Shown here one piece after another: positions 1-9,204 of a stretch of DNA of 64,000 nucleotides. The stretch covers positions 1,054,001 through 1,118,000 of the forward strand of contig NZ_FOYV01000001.1 of NCBI RefSeq assembly GCF_900115175.1, written 5' to 3'. The position numbers were made by a program, and so were the translations under genes. Source of the stretch: Marinobacter gudaonensis. GTDB lineage: Bacteria > Pseudomonadota > Gammaproteobacteria > Pseudomonadales > Oleiphilaceae. The first letter of the stretch is position 1. The number at the start of each line of letters is the position of its first letter. The notes under the pieces are model-generated. The model made no database searches. It was not told the origin of the DNA and was given only the letters and a program-made list of their open reading frames with translations.

Positions 1-1
1 G

Positions 2-865
2 CGCCAGGAGCGCATTCAGAGCCCCAAGGTCCAGTCCCTCGGGCAATGGGCCGACCGAACCCTCTCCGGAAGCGATCGGAGCCTGCCCAACAACGAAAGC
101 TACTTGCGCCTGGGCTTTGCCACCGAATCCGAGTACGGCGATCCGGCCCAGTTCGAACCCGAAGCCCGATTCCGGCTGGACATCCCAACAACCGAACGCA
201 AACTGCGACTGGTTATCGAGAGTGAAAGTGACGAACTCATTCCACTTGGCGAGCGCCAGCGCGACCGCCAGCTAACCGAACCCGAGCGGTCCGATACCGA
301 AGCCACCGGCGCCCTGCGCTATCTCACCCGCATCGGCGACGCCATTAACTTTTCCAGCGATGTGGGTGTACGCCTGCGGCTCCCGCCGGATGCCTTCTGG
401 CGCGCTACCGCAGAGAAGCGATGGAGACTGGACGATAACTGGATCATCAACGCCCAGCAGCGGTTGTACTACTTCCATCAGGACGGCTGGGGCGAGCGCA
501 CCTGGATAGGAGCCGGAAGGCCAACCCGGAATGGCTGGTATTTCCGCTCATCCTCCGAGCTCGAATGGATTCACCGGGAGAAGGAATTCGTGGCCGCGCA
601 GATCTTCAGCCTGCGCAAACAGATGAACAACCGGCTGATTGTGACTCCCCGGCTCGGTGTGCTCGGCGAGAGCAAGCCCGGATGGCGCACCACCTCGGCC
701 TTTGGCGACGTTACCTTCCGCTACCGGCTGCACAGCAACTGGCTGTTTGCCGAGCTGATTCCGGCACTGGAGTTCCCGCGGGAGGACAGTTTCAAGGATC
801 GGGCGTCGCTGATTTTCCGGGTTGAGATGTTTTTCTCCGGCGTTATCGAGGAAGATCGTTTCTGA
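2..865 (+). CDS. Conserved hypothetical envelope protein, 5' end outside the window
   Basis: The frame is open from the first bases of the window, so the start codon lies upstream and this is a 3' fragment of about 287 residues. I do not recognise a named family. The visible part is rich in alternating aromatic and charged residues (WLDD, YYFHQDGWGERTW, WYFRSSSELEWI), which is typical of outer-membrane beta strands, and it ends in a short acidic tail with a terminal Phe. The stop codon overlaps the trmO start by one base (TGATG), so the two are probably cotranslated. A beta-barrel or envelope role is inference from composition only. Confidence 0.6.
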   Translation, partial: RQERIQSPKVQSLGQWADRTLSGSDRSLPNNESYLRLGFATESEYGDPAQFEPEARFRLDIPTTERKLRLVIESESDELIPLGERQRDRQLTEPERSDTEATGALRYLTRIGDAINFSSDVGVRLRLPPDAFWRATAEKRWRLDDNWIINAQQRLYYFHQDGWGERTWIGAGRPTRNGWYFRSSSELEWIHREKEFVAAQIFSLRKQMNNRLIVTPRLGVLGESKPGWRTTSAFGDVTFRYRLHSNWLFAELIPALEFPREDSFKDRASLIFRVEMFFSGVIEEDRF

Positions 866-1608
866 TGCCCAGACACCCCTCAAGACCTGCCGCCGAGGCG
901 CTTACGCTAACGCCAGTGGCGATTACCCGCTCCTGTTTTCGTGACAAGTTTGGCGTACCGCGCCAGCCCGGCCTTACCCGCCATGCCCGGGCAGACCTGG
1001 TGATACAGGCCCCGTTTGATCGCGAGGACGCCTTCCGGGGCCTGGAAACAGCCAGTCACCTTTGGCTCACCTTCCAGTTTCACGAAGCCGTGCGGGCCGA
1101 GTGGCGGCCGGTGGTCAGGCCCCCGCGCCTGGGAGGCAATCGCAAGATGGGGGTGTTCGCCAGCCGCTCGCCCTTCCGCCCCAACAGCCTGGGGCTGTCG
1201 GTGGTTCGGAATGAGGGTCTGGTTCGAGAGAACGATGAGCTGGTTCTGCGCATCAGCGATCACGATCTGATCGAGGGCACGCCCATTCTTGATATCAAAC
1301 CCTACCTGCCGTTTGCCGATTCGGTACCTGAGGCAACGCTCGGCTGGGCCGATTCGCCCCCCACCGACAGACTGGATGTGGTCTTCCTCCCAGAGGCCGA
1401 AACGCAGCTCGCCGGGCTGCCGCCGGATCGTTACCCCGAACTGAGGGCGCTGATCGAGGATGTGGTCGCCTACGATCCACGCCCGTCCTTTCGTCGGGGC
1501 CGAGATGAGGAGCGCATTTACGGCGCCCACCTGTACGATTTGAACGTGCGGTTCCGGTTCGTGAATGGCCCGTCACAGAAGCGTGTCGAAGTGCTAACGG
1601 TCTGTTAG
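865..1608 (+). CDS. trmO: tRNA (N6-threonylcarbamoyladenosine-37) N6-methyltransferase TrmO
   Basis: TrmO (YaeB/TsaA family) uses S-adenosylmethionine to methylate t6A37 in threonine tRNAs, a cytosolic modification that aids decoding. The 247-residue product has the family length (about 235 in E. coli) and the conserved block RKMGVFASRSPFRPNSLGLS near residues 92-112, the signature of the fold. The C-terminal part (DPRPSFRRGRDEERIYG) also matches the family. The ATG overlaps the upstream stop by one base. The next gene begins 44 bases downstream, so joint transcription with it is possible but not shown. Confidence 0.9.
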   Translation: MPRHPSRPAAEALTLTPVAITRSCFRDKFGVPRQPGLTRHARADLVIQAPFDREDAFRGLETASHLWLTFQFHEAVRAEWRPVVRPPRLGGNRKMGVFASRSPFRPNSLGLSVVRNEGLVRENDELVLRISDHDLIEGTPILDIKPYLPFADSVPEATLGWADSPPTDRLDVVFLPEAETQLAGLPPDRYPELRALIEDVVAYDPRPSFRRGRDEERIYGAHLYDLNVRFRFVNGPSQKRVEVLTVC

Positions 1609-1651
1609 ACTCTTACTGTTCAGTTTGTAGCCGACACAGGGAACATGTGCC

Positions 1652-4009
1652 TTGCCATCAACACGGTTGTTCAGACGATTGGGAATACGGCCCTTGGCGG
1701 CGCGGCTGCTTGCCTACGTGCTCCTGTTCAGTGTCGTGCTTTCACTGGTCGCCACCGGCGTCCAGATGATTGGTGATTTCGAGCGCCGGAAAGATGAACT
1801 GCTCAGCACCCAGACCAAGGCGGCCGAGCTGGTGTCTGGCAGCATGAGCAACAATATCTGGCTGATGAATTTCAGCGAGGTGGCCAACAGCCTGGACGAC
1901 ATGAAAGCGGTGCCGGCCATCCAGTACGCCCGCTTGGTCACCTCCACCGGCGAGGCCTTCAGCACCGGCACCTATCCCGAGGGCCGGGTTATCTCCCAAA
2001 CCTTTCCGCTGGTGTTCGACCGCTCCAACGTTCGACCACCGGAAGAAGTCGGCACTCTGACAGTCACCTCCTCCGTCGACCAGATCTATTCAGATCTACG
2101 CAACCGGGCGCTGCTGAACCTGCTGTTCCAGTCCATTGTGGTGATGCTGGGCACACTGGGGCTCCTGATCATCGTTCGCCTGACCTTGTCACGACACCTG
2201 GAGGCCATGGCCGATTACGCCGCCCGTCTGAATCTCGACGCCCTGGTCGACCCGCTGAAGCTCAAGCGCAAGTCACCACGAACACCCGATGAGCTCTCCG
2301 AGCTGGAACAGGCGCTCAACAAGATGCGCCTGCAAATCCTTGAAGACACCCGCTCCTTGCGCCAGACCACCATTCAGTCCCAGGGCGAACGGGATGAGGC
2401 CGTTCGCGCCAATCACGCCAAGAACCAGTTCCTGGCCAACGTCAGCCACGAGCTGCGCATTCCCCTGCAATCGGTGCTCGGCTACGCCAATCTGCTGACC
2501 GACACGCCTCTGGATCAGGAGCAGCGGGAATACGTACACACGTTGCTGAGTGCCTCGGAAAGCCTCTCCGCCATCATCAACGACCTGTTGGACATCTCCA
2601 GTATGGAAGCCGGCAAGCTGGTACTGGACGAGATTCCCTTTGATCTGCGGGAAACCCTCAACGATCTGGTGCACATGCTGGGCGCTCGTGCCCGGGAAAA
2701 GGGGCTGGCCCTGGAGCTGCGTGTGGACGAGGACCTGCCCTGGGCCCTGAAGGGCGACCCGGTGCGCATTCGCCAGATACTGCTCAACCTCACCTCCAAC
2801 GCCATCAAGTTTACCGATTCAGGTCACGTGCTGATCAGCATCGAAGTGCTGAGACGCAGAGACGACAAGGCACGTATACGCCTGGCGGTGGAGGACACTG
2901 GCGTGGGCATCAATCCGGAGGATATTCCCCTGGTGTATGAGCCTTACGTTCAATTGGGGCAACAATTCCAGCGCCAGCTGCCTGGAGCAGGCCTGGGACT
3001 GACCATCTGTAGGCAGCTGGTAAACCTCATGGACGGTTCCATGGACCTGGAAAGCCGGCCTGGGGAGGGGTCCACCTTCTGGATGGAGCTCACCCTGCCC
3101 GTTGCTCCAGAGAGCGCAACCCGGGTACGCCCAGACACCCGGATGGTAAAAAACCGCCGGATACTGGTGGTGGATTCCTACGAGCTGTCGCGCAAGATCA
3201 CCCTGGAGATGCTGTCCCGGCATGAGGTGCACATTGAAGCCGTGAAGTCCGCCGGAGAGGCGCTCACCTCCCTGCGCACAGCCTTTGACGGCCAGCAACC
3301 GTTCGACGCCATCATCCTCGACGGCTTCGTGCCGGACATGGACAGCGATCTGCTTTGCCGGCAGATTCGCAGCAACCCGCTCTGGGCCGACATGCGCCTG
3401 CTGATTCTCTCTTCCAACCCCCAGCGGGGCGATGCCGAGCATTTCCGCCAGGCCGGTGCCGACGCGTTTTTGAGTAAATCGCTTCGGGAATCCTGCCTGA
3501 CACCCATCCTGAACCAGCTGTTTGCCGATGCGGCCCGGGAAGAGCGGCGTTTCCTCACCCGATTCTCCCTGCAATCTGTGTCCGACACCGCCCGCCGCCG
3601 GGAACTGCCGTGCGGTCGGATGAAGGTGTTGTTGGTGGAAGACAACCCGGTCAACCGAACCCTCACGCGTCGCCTGCTGGAAAAACTCGGCTGCGACGTG
3701 ATGACCGCCAACGATGGCGAGGCCGCGGCCAGCCTCTGGCAGTGGCACCCGTTCGATCTGGTGTTCATGGACTGCGTGATGCCTCGGATGGACGGCTTTG
3801 AAGCCACCCGCCGGCTCCGCGAGTGGGAGAAAACCCACAATCGGGCCCGCACTCCGGTGGTCGCCCTGACCGCCAGTGCCATGGAAGAGGACGAGGAGCG
3901 CTGTCGCCGCTGCGGCATGGATTCCTTCGTCGCCAAGCCTGTCAATATTGAAATGCTGCGGGCAGTGCTGGAACAATACTGCAAGGCATCGGCCACACCC
4001 TCCGAGTGA
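1652..4009 (+). CDS. Hybrid sensor histidine kinase with two receiver domains
   Basis: A 785-residue inner-membrane hybrid kinase. Transmembrane segments lie near residues 15-37 and 155-178, with a short periplasmic sensor between. A HAMP-like linker follows, then the HisKA dimerisation domain with phospho-acceptor His266 in [11 protein letters not shown], and an ATPase domain with N, G1 (DTGVGI) and G2 (GAGLGL) boxes. Two receiver domains follow, with candidate Asp557 ([10 protein letters not shown]) and Asp707 ([11 protein letters not shown]). The first receiver keeps only one acidic residue of the usual N-terminal pair (VVDSYE), while the second has VEDN. There is no Hpt domain, so phosphate must pass to a separate partner. 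The start is TTG, 9 nt after AGGGA. I cannot name the signal. BarA-like architecture is a resemblance only. Confidence 0.85.
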   Translation: MPSTRLFRRLGIRPLAARLLAYVLLFSVVLSLVATGVQMIGDFERRKDELLSTQTKAAELVSGSMSNNIWLMNFSEVANSLDDMKAVPAIQYARLVTSTGEAFSTGTYPEGRVISQTFPLVFDRSNVRPPEEVGTLTVTSSVDQIYSDLRNRALLNLLFQSIVVMLGTLGLLIIVRLTLSRHLEAMADYAARLNLDALVDPLKLKRKSPRTPDELSELEQALNKMRLQILEDTRSLRQTTIQSQGERDEAVRANHAKNQFLANVSHELRIPLQSVLGYANLLTDTPLDQEQREYVHTLLSASESLSAIINDLLDISSMEAGKLVLDEIPFDLRETLNDLVHMLGARAREKGLALELRVDEDLPWALKGDPVRIRQILLNLTSNAIKFTDSGHVLISIEVLRRRDDKARIRLAVEDTGVGINPEDIPLVYEPYVQLGQQFQRQLPGAGLGLTICRQLVNLMDGSMDLESRPGEGSTFWMELTLPVAPESATRVRPDTRMVKNRRILVVDSYELSRKITLEMLSRHEVHIEAVKSAGEALTSLRTAFDGQQPFDAIILDGFVPDMDSDLLCRQIRSNPLWADMRLLILSSNPQRGDAEHFRQAGADAFLSKSLRESCLTPILNQLFADAAREERRFLTRFSLQSVSDTARRRELPCGRMKVLLVEDNPVNRTLTRRLLEKLGCDVMTANDGEAAASLWQWHPFDLVFMDCVMPRMDGFEATRRLREWEKTHNRARTPVVALTASAMEEDEERCRRCGMDSFVAKPVNIEMLRAVLEQYCKASATPSE

Positions 4010-4061
4010 GGCGCCGATAGCCAGCGATTTCCATTGTTTCGTTAAACTGACCAAGGCTGCC

Positions 4062-4250
4062 ATGAACGTTGACTGCCCGACCTGCAAGAAATCCGTGGAG
4101 TGGACCGACTCCAACCCCTGGCGCCCCTTCTGTTCCGAGCGCTGCAAGTTGATTGACCTGGGCGCCTGGGCCAACGAGGAATACCGGGTACCCGCGGAAA
4201 ACGCATCGCCGGAGGATCTCGACCAGGGCGGTGAAACAACCCGACACTGA
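4062..4250 (+). CDS. yacG: DNA gyrase inhibitor YacG (zinc-finger protein)
   Basis: A 62-residue protein with the YacG Cys4 zinc site, CPTC near the N-terminus and CSERC about 17 residues on, followed by the family motif [13 protein letters not shown] and an acidic tail. YacG binds GyrB and inhibits gyrase in E. coli. I chose the ATG at 4062 because the frame upstream lies over the end of the sensor kinase and does not match the family. In many gammaproteobacteria yacG follows coaE. Here it stands alone after the kinase. Confidence 0.9.
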   Translation: MNVDCPTCKKSVEWTDSNPWRPFCSERCKLIDLGAWANEEYRVPAENASPEDLDQGGETTRH

Positions 4251-4370
4251 GCCCACCACGGTCAATCAAGAACGCTCAGGTTAACGCGGACTTACTGCCA
4301 TTTAAGTTGAGTGGTGCCAAACGCCCCGTTAACATACCGCCAATCTGTCCATAACCAAGAAGGTGTACGT

Positions 4371-4928
4371 ATGAAAGCGACCCGGATTTCCCTGATGCTT
4401 CTCTCACTGGCGGCTGCTCCGGCTTTCGCGGGTGATGTCGACCTGAGCCTTACCAATGACTCAGTGAAAGGCCAGGTAAACTTCTTTGGCAGCAACAACG
4501 ATCTGCAGCTGGGTACTGGTTACACCTACCACGAGGGCGGACGCGACATCTTCAACGCGGATTTCCATGCCCAGGGCCGTACGGCCATCGGTAACCTGCC
4601 TACCACTGCCGGGATCGGCATGCGCGGCATCTACTGGGATCAGAACCGGGCCGATGGCGGCGCTGTTGGCCTTGGTGGCTTCGCCACCGTGAACATTCCC
4701 CGCGTGCCGGGCCTGTCCTTTACCGGTGGCCTGCATTATGCGCCCAGCATCCTGTCGTTTGGCGACTCCGATGATATGACCAGCCTGGAGCTGCGCGGCA
4801 GCTATCGGGTTATCCGCAACGCCGAGCTGTTCGCTGGCTACCGTTACCTGAACACTGAGATTGAAGGCACCAACCGCGACGTGAACCTCGACGAGGGCGT
4901 TATGGCTGGCATGAAGATCTTTTTCTGA
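4371..4928 (+). CDS. YfaZ-type outer-membrane beta-barrel protein
   Basis: A 185-residue protein with a signal peptide (cleavage near residue 21, after APAFA) and a mature part made of short amphipathic strands. It ends in Phe-Phe, as outer-membrane barrels do. The strand pattern (GYTYHEGG, GGLHYAPSIL, LFAGYRYLNTEI) resembles the YfaZ family of small porin-like proteins, whose function is unknown. The ATG at 4371 follows AAGAAGGTGT, a usable ribosome site, and is preferred over a GTG-like upstream start because it gives the signal peptide. A strong hairpin terminator follows, so it is probably a monocistronic unit. Confidence 0.75.
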   Translation: MKATRISLMLLSLAAAPAFAGDVDLSLTNDSVKGQVNFFGSNNDLQLGTGYTYHEGGRDIFNADFHAQGRTAIGNLPTTAGIGMRGIYWDQNRADGGAVGLGGFATVNIPRVPGLSFTGGLHYAPSILSFGDSDDMTSLELRGSYRVIRNAELFAGYRYLNTEIEGTNRDVNLDEGVMAGMKIFF

Positions 4929-4941
4929 CCAGCAGCCCTGC

Positions 4942-4966
4942 GCGGGCGCCCTAACCGGGCGCCCGC
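4942..4966 (+). terminator. Hairpin terminator after the YfaZ-type gene
   Basis: A perfect 10-bp G+C-rich stem (4942-4951 with 4957-4966) and a 5-nt loop TAACC lie 13 nt after the stop codon. The downstream tract (TCTCC) is poor in T, so this could be a weak intrinsic terminator or a 3'-end stabiliser. Confidence 0.6.
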
Positions 4967-5071
4967 TCTCCTGGAAATCCCCGTCTCCATCCTTTGTGCT
5001 TCTCCTCACGCTTTCCCTGATTGACCACTGCTAGACTGACGACCTGTATTTCCTGCACGGACAGCTCAGGC

Positions 5072-7258
5072 ATGCGACTCTCTCTCGGATTACTCCTCTC
5101 CTCCACTCTTCTATTGGCAGCCGGGTGCGGCAGCGGCGAGGACGCCGTGGAGGGTGCCCGGAATGAACCGAATGATTTCGGGAACAGTAAAAATCCTGCG
5201 AACGACTTCAGCTCTGGCAGCACCGGCGACTCCAATAACACCAGTGGCCTCGCGCGTAATGAAGTGAGGATTACCATGGAGGTGCCCTCTGGAGTAACCA
5301 CGGAGGGCACGCCAACCCGGAGAAACCTGAGAATCGTCCGGCCCGACAGGGTGAGTGTTTACGTTACCAACACGGCCTTGCAAAACCTGGGCGAGCCTGC
5401 CATTACAACCCGCACCGATGACCAGGGTTTCACGGTCATCGAGTTCACCAACGGGCTGCCCCTGGGCCCGAACGTGGTGATAGAAGCCAGTTTTGGTAAC
5501 ACCGTGATGCGCGCGCTGGCGGCCGACGCCGATCGCGATGTCAAGGTGAATCCGTTCTCCGAATATCTGGTACGCAATACACTTGCCCGCTACACCAGCA
5601 CGGAGTTTCAGGGCATTCTGGATTGCGTCAATGACGCCGGCGGCGAGTTGTGCCTGAACAAGTATGTGTGGTCGACGCTCGCCGACCAGGTCCACGATTT
5701 CGAGATTGAGATCCCCTCTAACCTGGGCCTCTCCGGTGCCCTCGACCTCCTGGAAGCACGCGGCGATTTCGCACGCTACGTCAGCGCCATGGCCGATTAC
5801 GCGCTTCTGGATGAAAACTCCTCCGGGAAAATCAGCGCCAGCTCCGCCGATTACAATTCGGTATTCCTCGGTATCGAGCTGGGCCAGACGTTCCTCGAAC
5901 CCTCGATCAGCGGGTCTGGCCAATGGGGCATCCGGACAGCACAGGAGGAAGTGCTTGCTGACGCCAACGGCACCGGTTACGTCTACCCCGCTCTGACTCT
6001 GACCAGCTTCGACGCCTTCGGCATTAACGTTACCTCCCTGGCCAACGACATTCCCTACGATCGCGAGGCCCTGATCCACGAGCAGGGCAACAATTTCTAC
6101 CTCAGGGGCTCCGAGCGTTGGGAGCGCAACACCCACTCCTCATCCCCGGGCGCGGCCACCTTGCTCAGCGATACCCGCCTGTTGGCTGGCCGGGCCCTGT
6201 TCCAGAGCATTACCGGTAGGGGTAGCTCCACCATCATCGGCTGGACCCGCAACCCTTACTATCTTGACGCCTTCACCAGCGTGCCGCCCGACAATACCAC
6301 AGGCCCCGACCGGGTTATCAGCGGCTATTTCACCGCAGGCAAGGCCATTGAACTGGAACCGGTGGGCGAGCGCCTGGAGAGACTGAGCACGCTCGAAGAT
6401 CACTATCTTTCCGTACTCGAAATCAATCTGCTCAGAGAGGATGGTTTCAACGCCGACATCCTCGACAACCGAGACTACAACGTGGTGTATCTGAGCTCCC
6501 GATTCAGCGAAGATGCAACGCCCCTGGCGGTAGAGAGCGGCTTCGGCACCTGGCAGATCGACTGGCAAACGGATTCCGGAAACGTGGTCCAGGCGCAAGC
6601 GGTCACCACCGTACAGCGTGATTCCTCAGGCTCGGTTACCAGCGACAACACCGGCACCCGGACCCAACCCTGGACACTCAGCAGTCGGACGGCCCGGCTC
6701 AGTAATGGCAACCGCGATATTGGCCGGCTGAATCTGGACATCAGCACCCCCTCCGGCGATCTGGAGCAGCCCGACCTGGGGGTTGGCGCCAGCACGCCCG
6801 ATGGCAGCCTGCTGGCGTTCAATCTGGATGACAGTGGCTTTGGTGACGGCCTGCTGATTGCCGGCGAGCAGACCAGCAACAGCGCGCCCACCAGCGGACA
6901 GTTCCGCCTTCAGGGCGTAGCACTGGGTCTGGCACCTGACGCCAACCGCCTGAGGCATTTCGACAATGCCCTTCTGCGCATCGACTCAGGCACCCAGGCA
7001 ACGCTTTCATCGGTTACGTTGAACAGCACACATGATGTTGCCAATCAAACGGTTACAACCCCGAAGCTCGTGGAGCAATCCGATGTCAGCCTGACCTACA
7101 ATGGCACGTTGGGTGGCGGTCAGGTCCGGTTTACGTCTGGCCCTCTCACGATGGAGGGGTTCTATACGGCCAGCCAGGACCAGTTCTACCTCAGATACCG
7201 CACCACCGACGGCGATGAGGAGCAGATCGGCCTGGTCCTCGCGACGCGGCTGCCCTAG
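5072..7258 (+). CDS. Large orphan lipoprotein
   Basis: A 728-residue protein that begins with a lipoprotein signal peptide. A hydrophobic stretch ends in LLLAAGC, making Cys19 the predicted lipidated residue. The next residues (GSGEDA) hold no Asp at +2, so outer-membrane sorting is expected. A low-complexity Asn/Ser/Gly linker covers about residues 28-62. The rest is mostly beta-rich and acidic with no motif I recognise. The frame stays open upstream to 5021, but the ATG at 5072 is chosen because it places the lipobox correctly. The gene stands alone between a terminator and bax. Function unknown. Confidence 0.75.
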   Translation: MRLSLGLLLSSTLLLAAGCGSGEDAVEGARNEPNDFGNSKNPANDFSSGSTGDSNNTSGLARNEVRITMEVPSGVTTEGTPTRRNLRIVRPDRVSVYVTNTALQNLGEPAITTRTDDQGFTVIEFTNGLPLGPNVVIEASFGNTVMRALAADADRDVKVNPFSEYLVRNTLARYTSTEFQGILDCVNDAGGELCLNKYVWSTLADQVHDFEIEIPSNLGLSGALDLLEARGDFARYVSAMADYALLDENSSGKISASSADYNSVFLGIELGQTFLEPSISGSGQWGIRTAQEEVLADANGTGYVYPALTLTSFDAFGINVTSLANDIPYDREALIHEQGNNFYLRGSERWERNTHSSSPGAATLLSDTRLLAGRALFQSITGRGSSTIIGWTRNPYYLDAFTSVPPDNTTGPDRVISGYFTAGKAIELEPVGERLERLSTLEDHYLSVLEINLLREDGFNADILDNRDYNVVYLSSRFSEDATPLAVESGFGTWQIDWQTDSGNVVQAQAVTTVQRDSSGSVTSDNTGTRTQPWTLSSRTARLSNGNRDIGRLNLDISTPSGDLEQPDLGVGASTPDGSLLAFNLDDSGFGDGLLIAGEQTSNSAPTSGQFRLQGVALGLAPDANRLRHFDNALLRIDSGTQATLSSVTLNSTHDVANQTVTTPKLVEQSDVSLTYNGTLGGGQVRFTSGPLTMEGFYTASQDQFYLRYRTTDGDEEQIGLVLATRLP

Positions 7259-7345
7259 AGGGAATTGCCGGACCTGAGCCAAGACGCAGACGCGCCCGTA
7301 TAACCTGTTATAATTATTGCTATATCGGCTTTAACGAGAGGTTTT

Positions 7346-8281
7346 ATGTCTGCAGGTAAACGGGCGTTTGTGCTTCTGGTGCCCCTGATTGCGTTCGCTA
7401 TCGGTGGCGGCTTTTACGTGCCGGACGCCAGCCTTACCCAACGACAATCCGACAACACCGGCTCTGAGCCGGCTTTGGCATCACTCCCCCCCTTGCCAGA
7501 CTGGGCCAACGAGCCATTGCCAGACTTCTCCCAGTATCAGGACACTACCCAGAAAAAAGCGGAGTTTTTCTCCTTCCTGTATCCGCGGATCGTTCTGGCC
7601 AATTCCCGTATTCTCATTGAACGCGATTATCTGGATAGCCTCGCCAACAAGGACGAACTGACTGAAAAAGAATACGACTGGCTGGCCCAGCAGGCCGAGC
7701 GGCTCCGGGTGGATGCGGAACCGGGCAGCAAAGAACAGTTTGCCCTGCTGCACAAACGCCTGGATGTCATTCCGCCCTCGCTGATCCTCGCCCAGGCCGC
7801 CAACGAATCCGCCTGGGGTACATCTCGCTTTGCCACCCAGGGCAACAACCTGTTCGGGCAGTGGTGCTTCTCCAAAGGCTGCGGCCTCGTGCCCCGGGGC
7901 CGCGAAGAGGGAGCAAGCCACGAGGTGGCCAAATTCTCCTCGCCCTACCGCTCGGTGCGCGCCTACATCCAGAATCTCAACCGCCATCCAACCTACCAAC
8001 TGTTGCGGGATGTGCGACTCAAGGATCGGAGAAACCAGGCCCCACTGTCGGGCATCGAACTGGCGGAAGGCCTGCTTGGCTATTCCGAAAGGGGCGAAGA
8101 GTACGTAGAAGAGATCCGGGCCATGATTCACTACAACAACCTGGAATTCTACGATGACGATTTCCGCAGCGTGGTCCGCAACCTGAAGCCTGGCAGCCTG
8201 CAACAACTGGCCTCAACACAGGCTGAAACCCAGCTCTTGCCCGGCCAGTCATCACTGAGCGCCGCTCCGAACGAAGGATAG
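7346..8281 (+). CDS. Bax-type glucosaminidase-domain protein
   Basis: A 311-residue protein with one N-terminal membrane segment (residues 7-24) and a C-terminal glucosaminidase (FlgJ/LytD-like) domain. The core is LILAQAANESAWGTSRFA, whose Glu in NESAWG is the expected catalytic acid, followed by GNNLFGQWCF and YRSVRAYIQNLNRHPTY. These are hallmarks of the Bax family, predicted peptidoglycan hydrolases facing the periplasm. E. coli Bax is a little shorter. A TATAAT box at 7309-7314 may serve as its -10, but I see no convincing -35. The acyltransferase gene starts 12 nt downstream, so they are probably cotranscribed. Confidence 0.8.
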   Translation: MSAGKRAFVLLVPLIAFAIGGGFYVPDASLTQRQSDNTGSEPALASLPPLPDWANEPLPDFSQYQDTTQKKAEFFSFLYPRIVLANSRILIERDYLDSLANKDELTEKEYDWLAQQAERLRVDAEPGSKEQFALLHKRLDVIPPSLILAQAANESAWGTSRFATQGNNLFGQWCFSKGCGLVPRGREEGASHEVAKFSSPYRSVRAYIQNLNRHPTYQLLRDVRLKDRRNQAPLSGIELAEGLLGYSERGEEYVEEIRAMIHYNNLEFYDDDFRSVVRNLKPGSLQQLASTQAETQLLPGQSSLSAAPNEG

Positions 8282-8293
8282 AGATTTTCCCAG

Positions 8294-9196
8294 ATGCTCG
8301 ATTTCTTGCCCGCGCCGCTAAAGGGAACCCTGGCGGCCCTGCTGATCCTGTGTAACACATTAATTCTCTTTCCTGTTCTGATGGTGTTCGCGATCGTGAA
8401 ACTGGCGTTACCCGTCACGCCGGTGCGCAAGGCCTGCACCGTTATTCTCAACAACATTGCGTGGATCTGGATCGGCTTCAACAACCTGCTCATGGATCTG
8501 CTGCATCGGGTCGCCTGGGATGTTCGAGGCGCCAGCAACCTGAGCCGCCAGCACTGGTATTTCGTTACCTGCAATCACCAGAGCTGGGCCGACATTCCCG
8601 CTATCCAGTATGTGCTCAACAGTCGCATTCCCCTGCTGAAGTTCTTTTTGAAGAAACAGCTGATCTGGGTTCCCTTTCTGGGCATCGCCTGGTGGGCATT
8701 GGATTTTCCCTTCATGCATCGCCACACCAAAGAACAGATCGCCCGGCGTCCGGAGCTGAAAGGCAAGGATGTGGCGGCTACTCAGGCTGCCTGCGAGAAG
8801 TTTCGCTATACGCCCGTAACCATCTTCAATTTCATGGAAGGCACGCGGTTTACTCAGGAAAAACACGACCGCCAGAACTCCCCTTACCGACACCTGCTGA
8901 AACCAAGGGCCGGCGGCACCGCGTTTGTGCTGGGCGCCATGGGTGAGATGATTCACACCATGCTGGATGTCACCATCGTATATCCGGACGGCAGGGCGGG
9001 CTTCTGGGATTATCTGTGCGGACGAATCCGTCGCATCATCATTGATATTCGGGTGCGGGAGATACCCGGCGAGTTCCTGGGCATGGACTACGAGAACAAC
9101 CGCGAAACACGGGTTGCATTCCAACGCTGGGTGAGCCAAATCTGGGCGGAGAAGGATGCCAGGATTGAAGCACTCAAGGCCGAATCGCCGGCCTGA
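8294..9196 (+). CDS. Membrane acyltransferase of the YihG/PlsC type
   Basis: A 300-residue protein with an N-terminal membrane region (residues 8-40) and the PlsC-type acyltransferase signature NHQSWAD (HX4D catalytic pair). FMEGTRFT (the EGTR substrate-binding block) comes further on. The family transfers acyl chains to lysophospholipids, usually 1-acyl-glycerol-3-phosphate. Length and extra C-terminal segment fit YihG-like enzymes rather than PlsC itself. It lies 12 nt after the glucosaminidase gene and faces the convergent LuxR-type regulator 8 nt away. Substrate is inference. Confidence 0.8.
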   Translation: MLDFLPAPLKGTLAALLILCNTLILFPVLMVFAIVKLALPVTPVRKACTVILNNIAWIWIGFNNLLMDLLHRVAWDVRGASNLSRQHWYFVTCNHQSWADIPAIQYVLNSRIPLLKFFLKKQLIWVPFLGIAWWALDFPFMHRHTKEQIARRPELKGKDVAATQAACEKFRYTPVTIFNFMEGTRFTQEKHDRQNSPYRHLLKPRAGGTAFVLGAMGEMIHTMLDVTIVYPDGRAGFWDYLCGRIRRIIIDIRVREIPGEFLGMDYENNRETRVAFQRWVSQIWAEKDARIEALKAESPA

Positions 9197-9204
9197 TCAT
9201 AACG

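Noticed and set aside
2819..4174. A 451-codon open frame on the minus strand
   Set aside because: It lies antisense to the sensor kinase and yacG, has no family motifs and is low-complexity. High G+C content gives such shadow frames.
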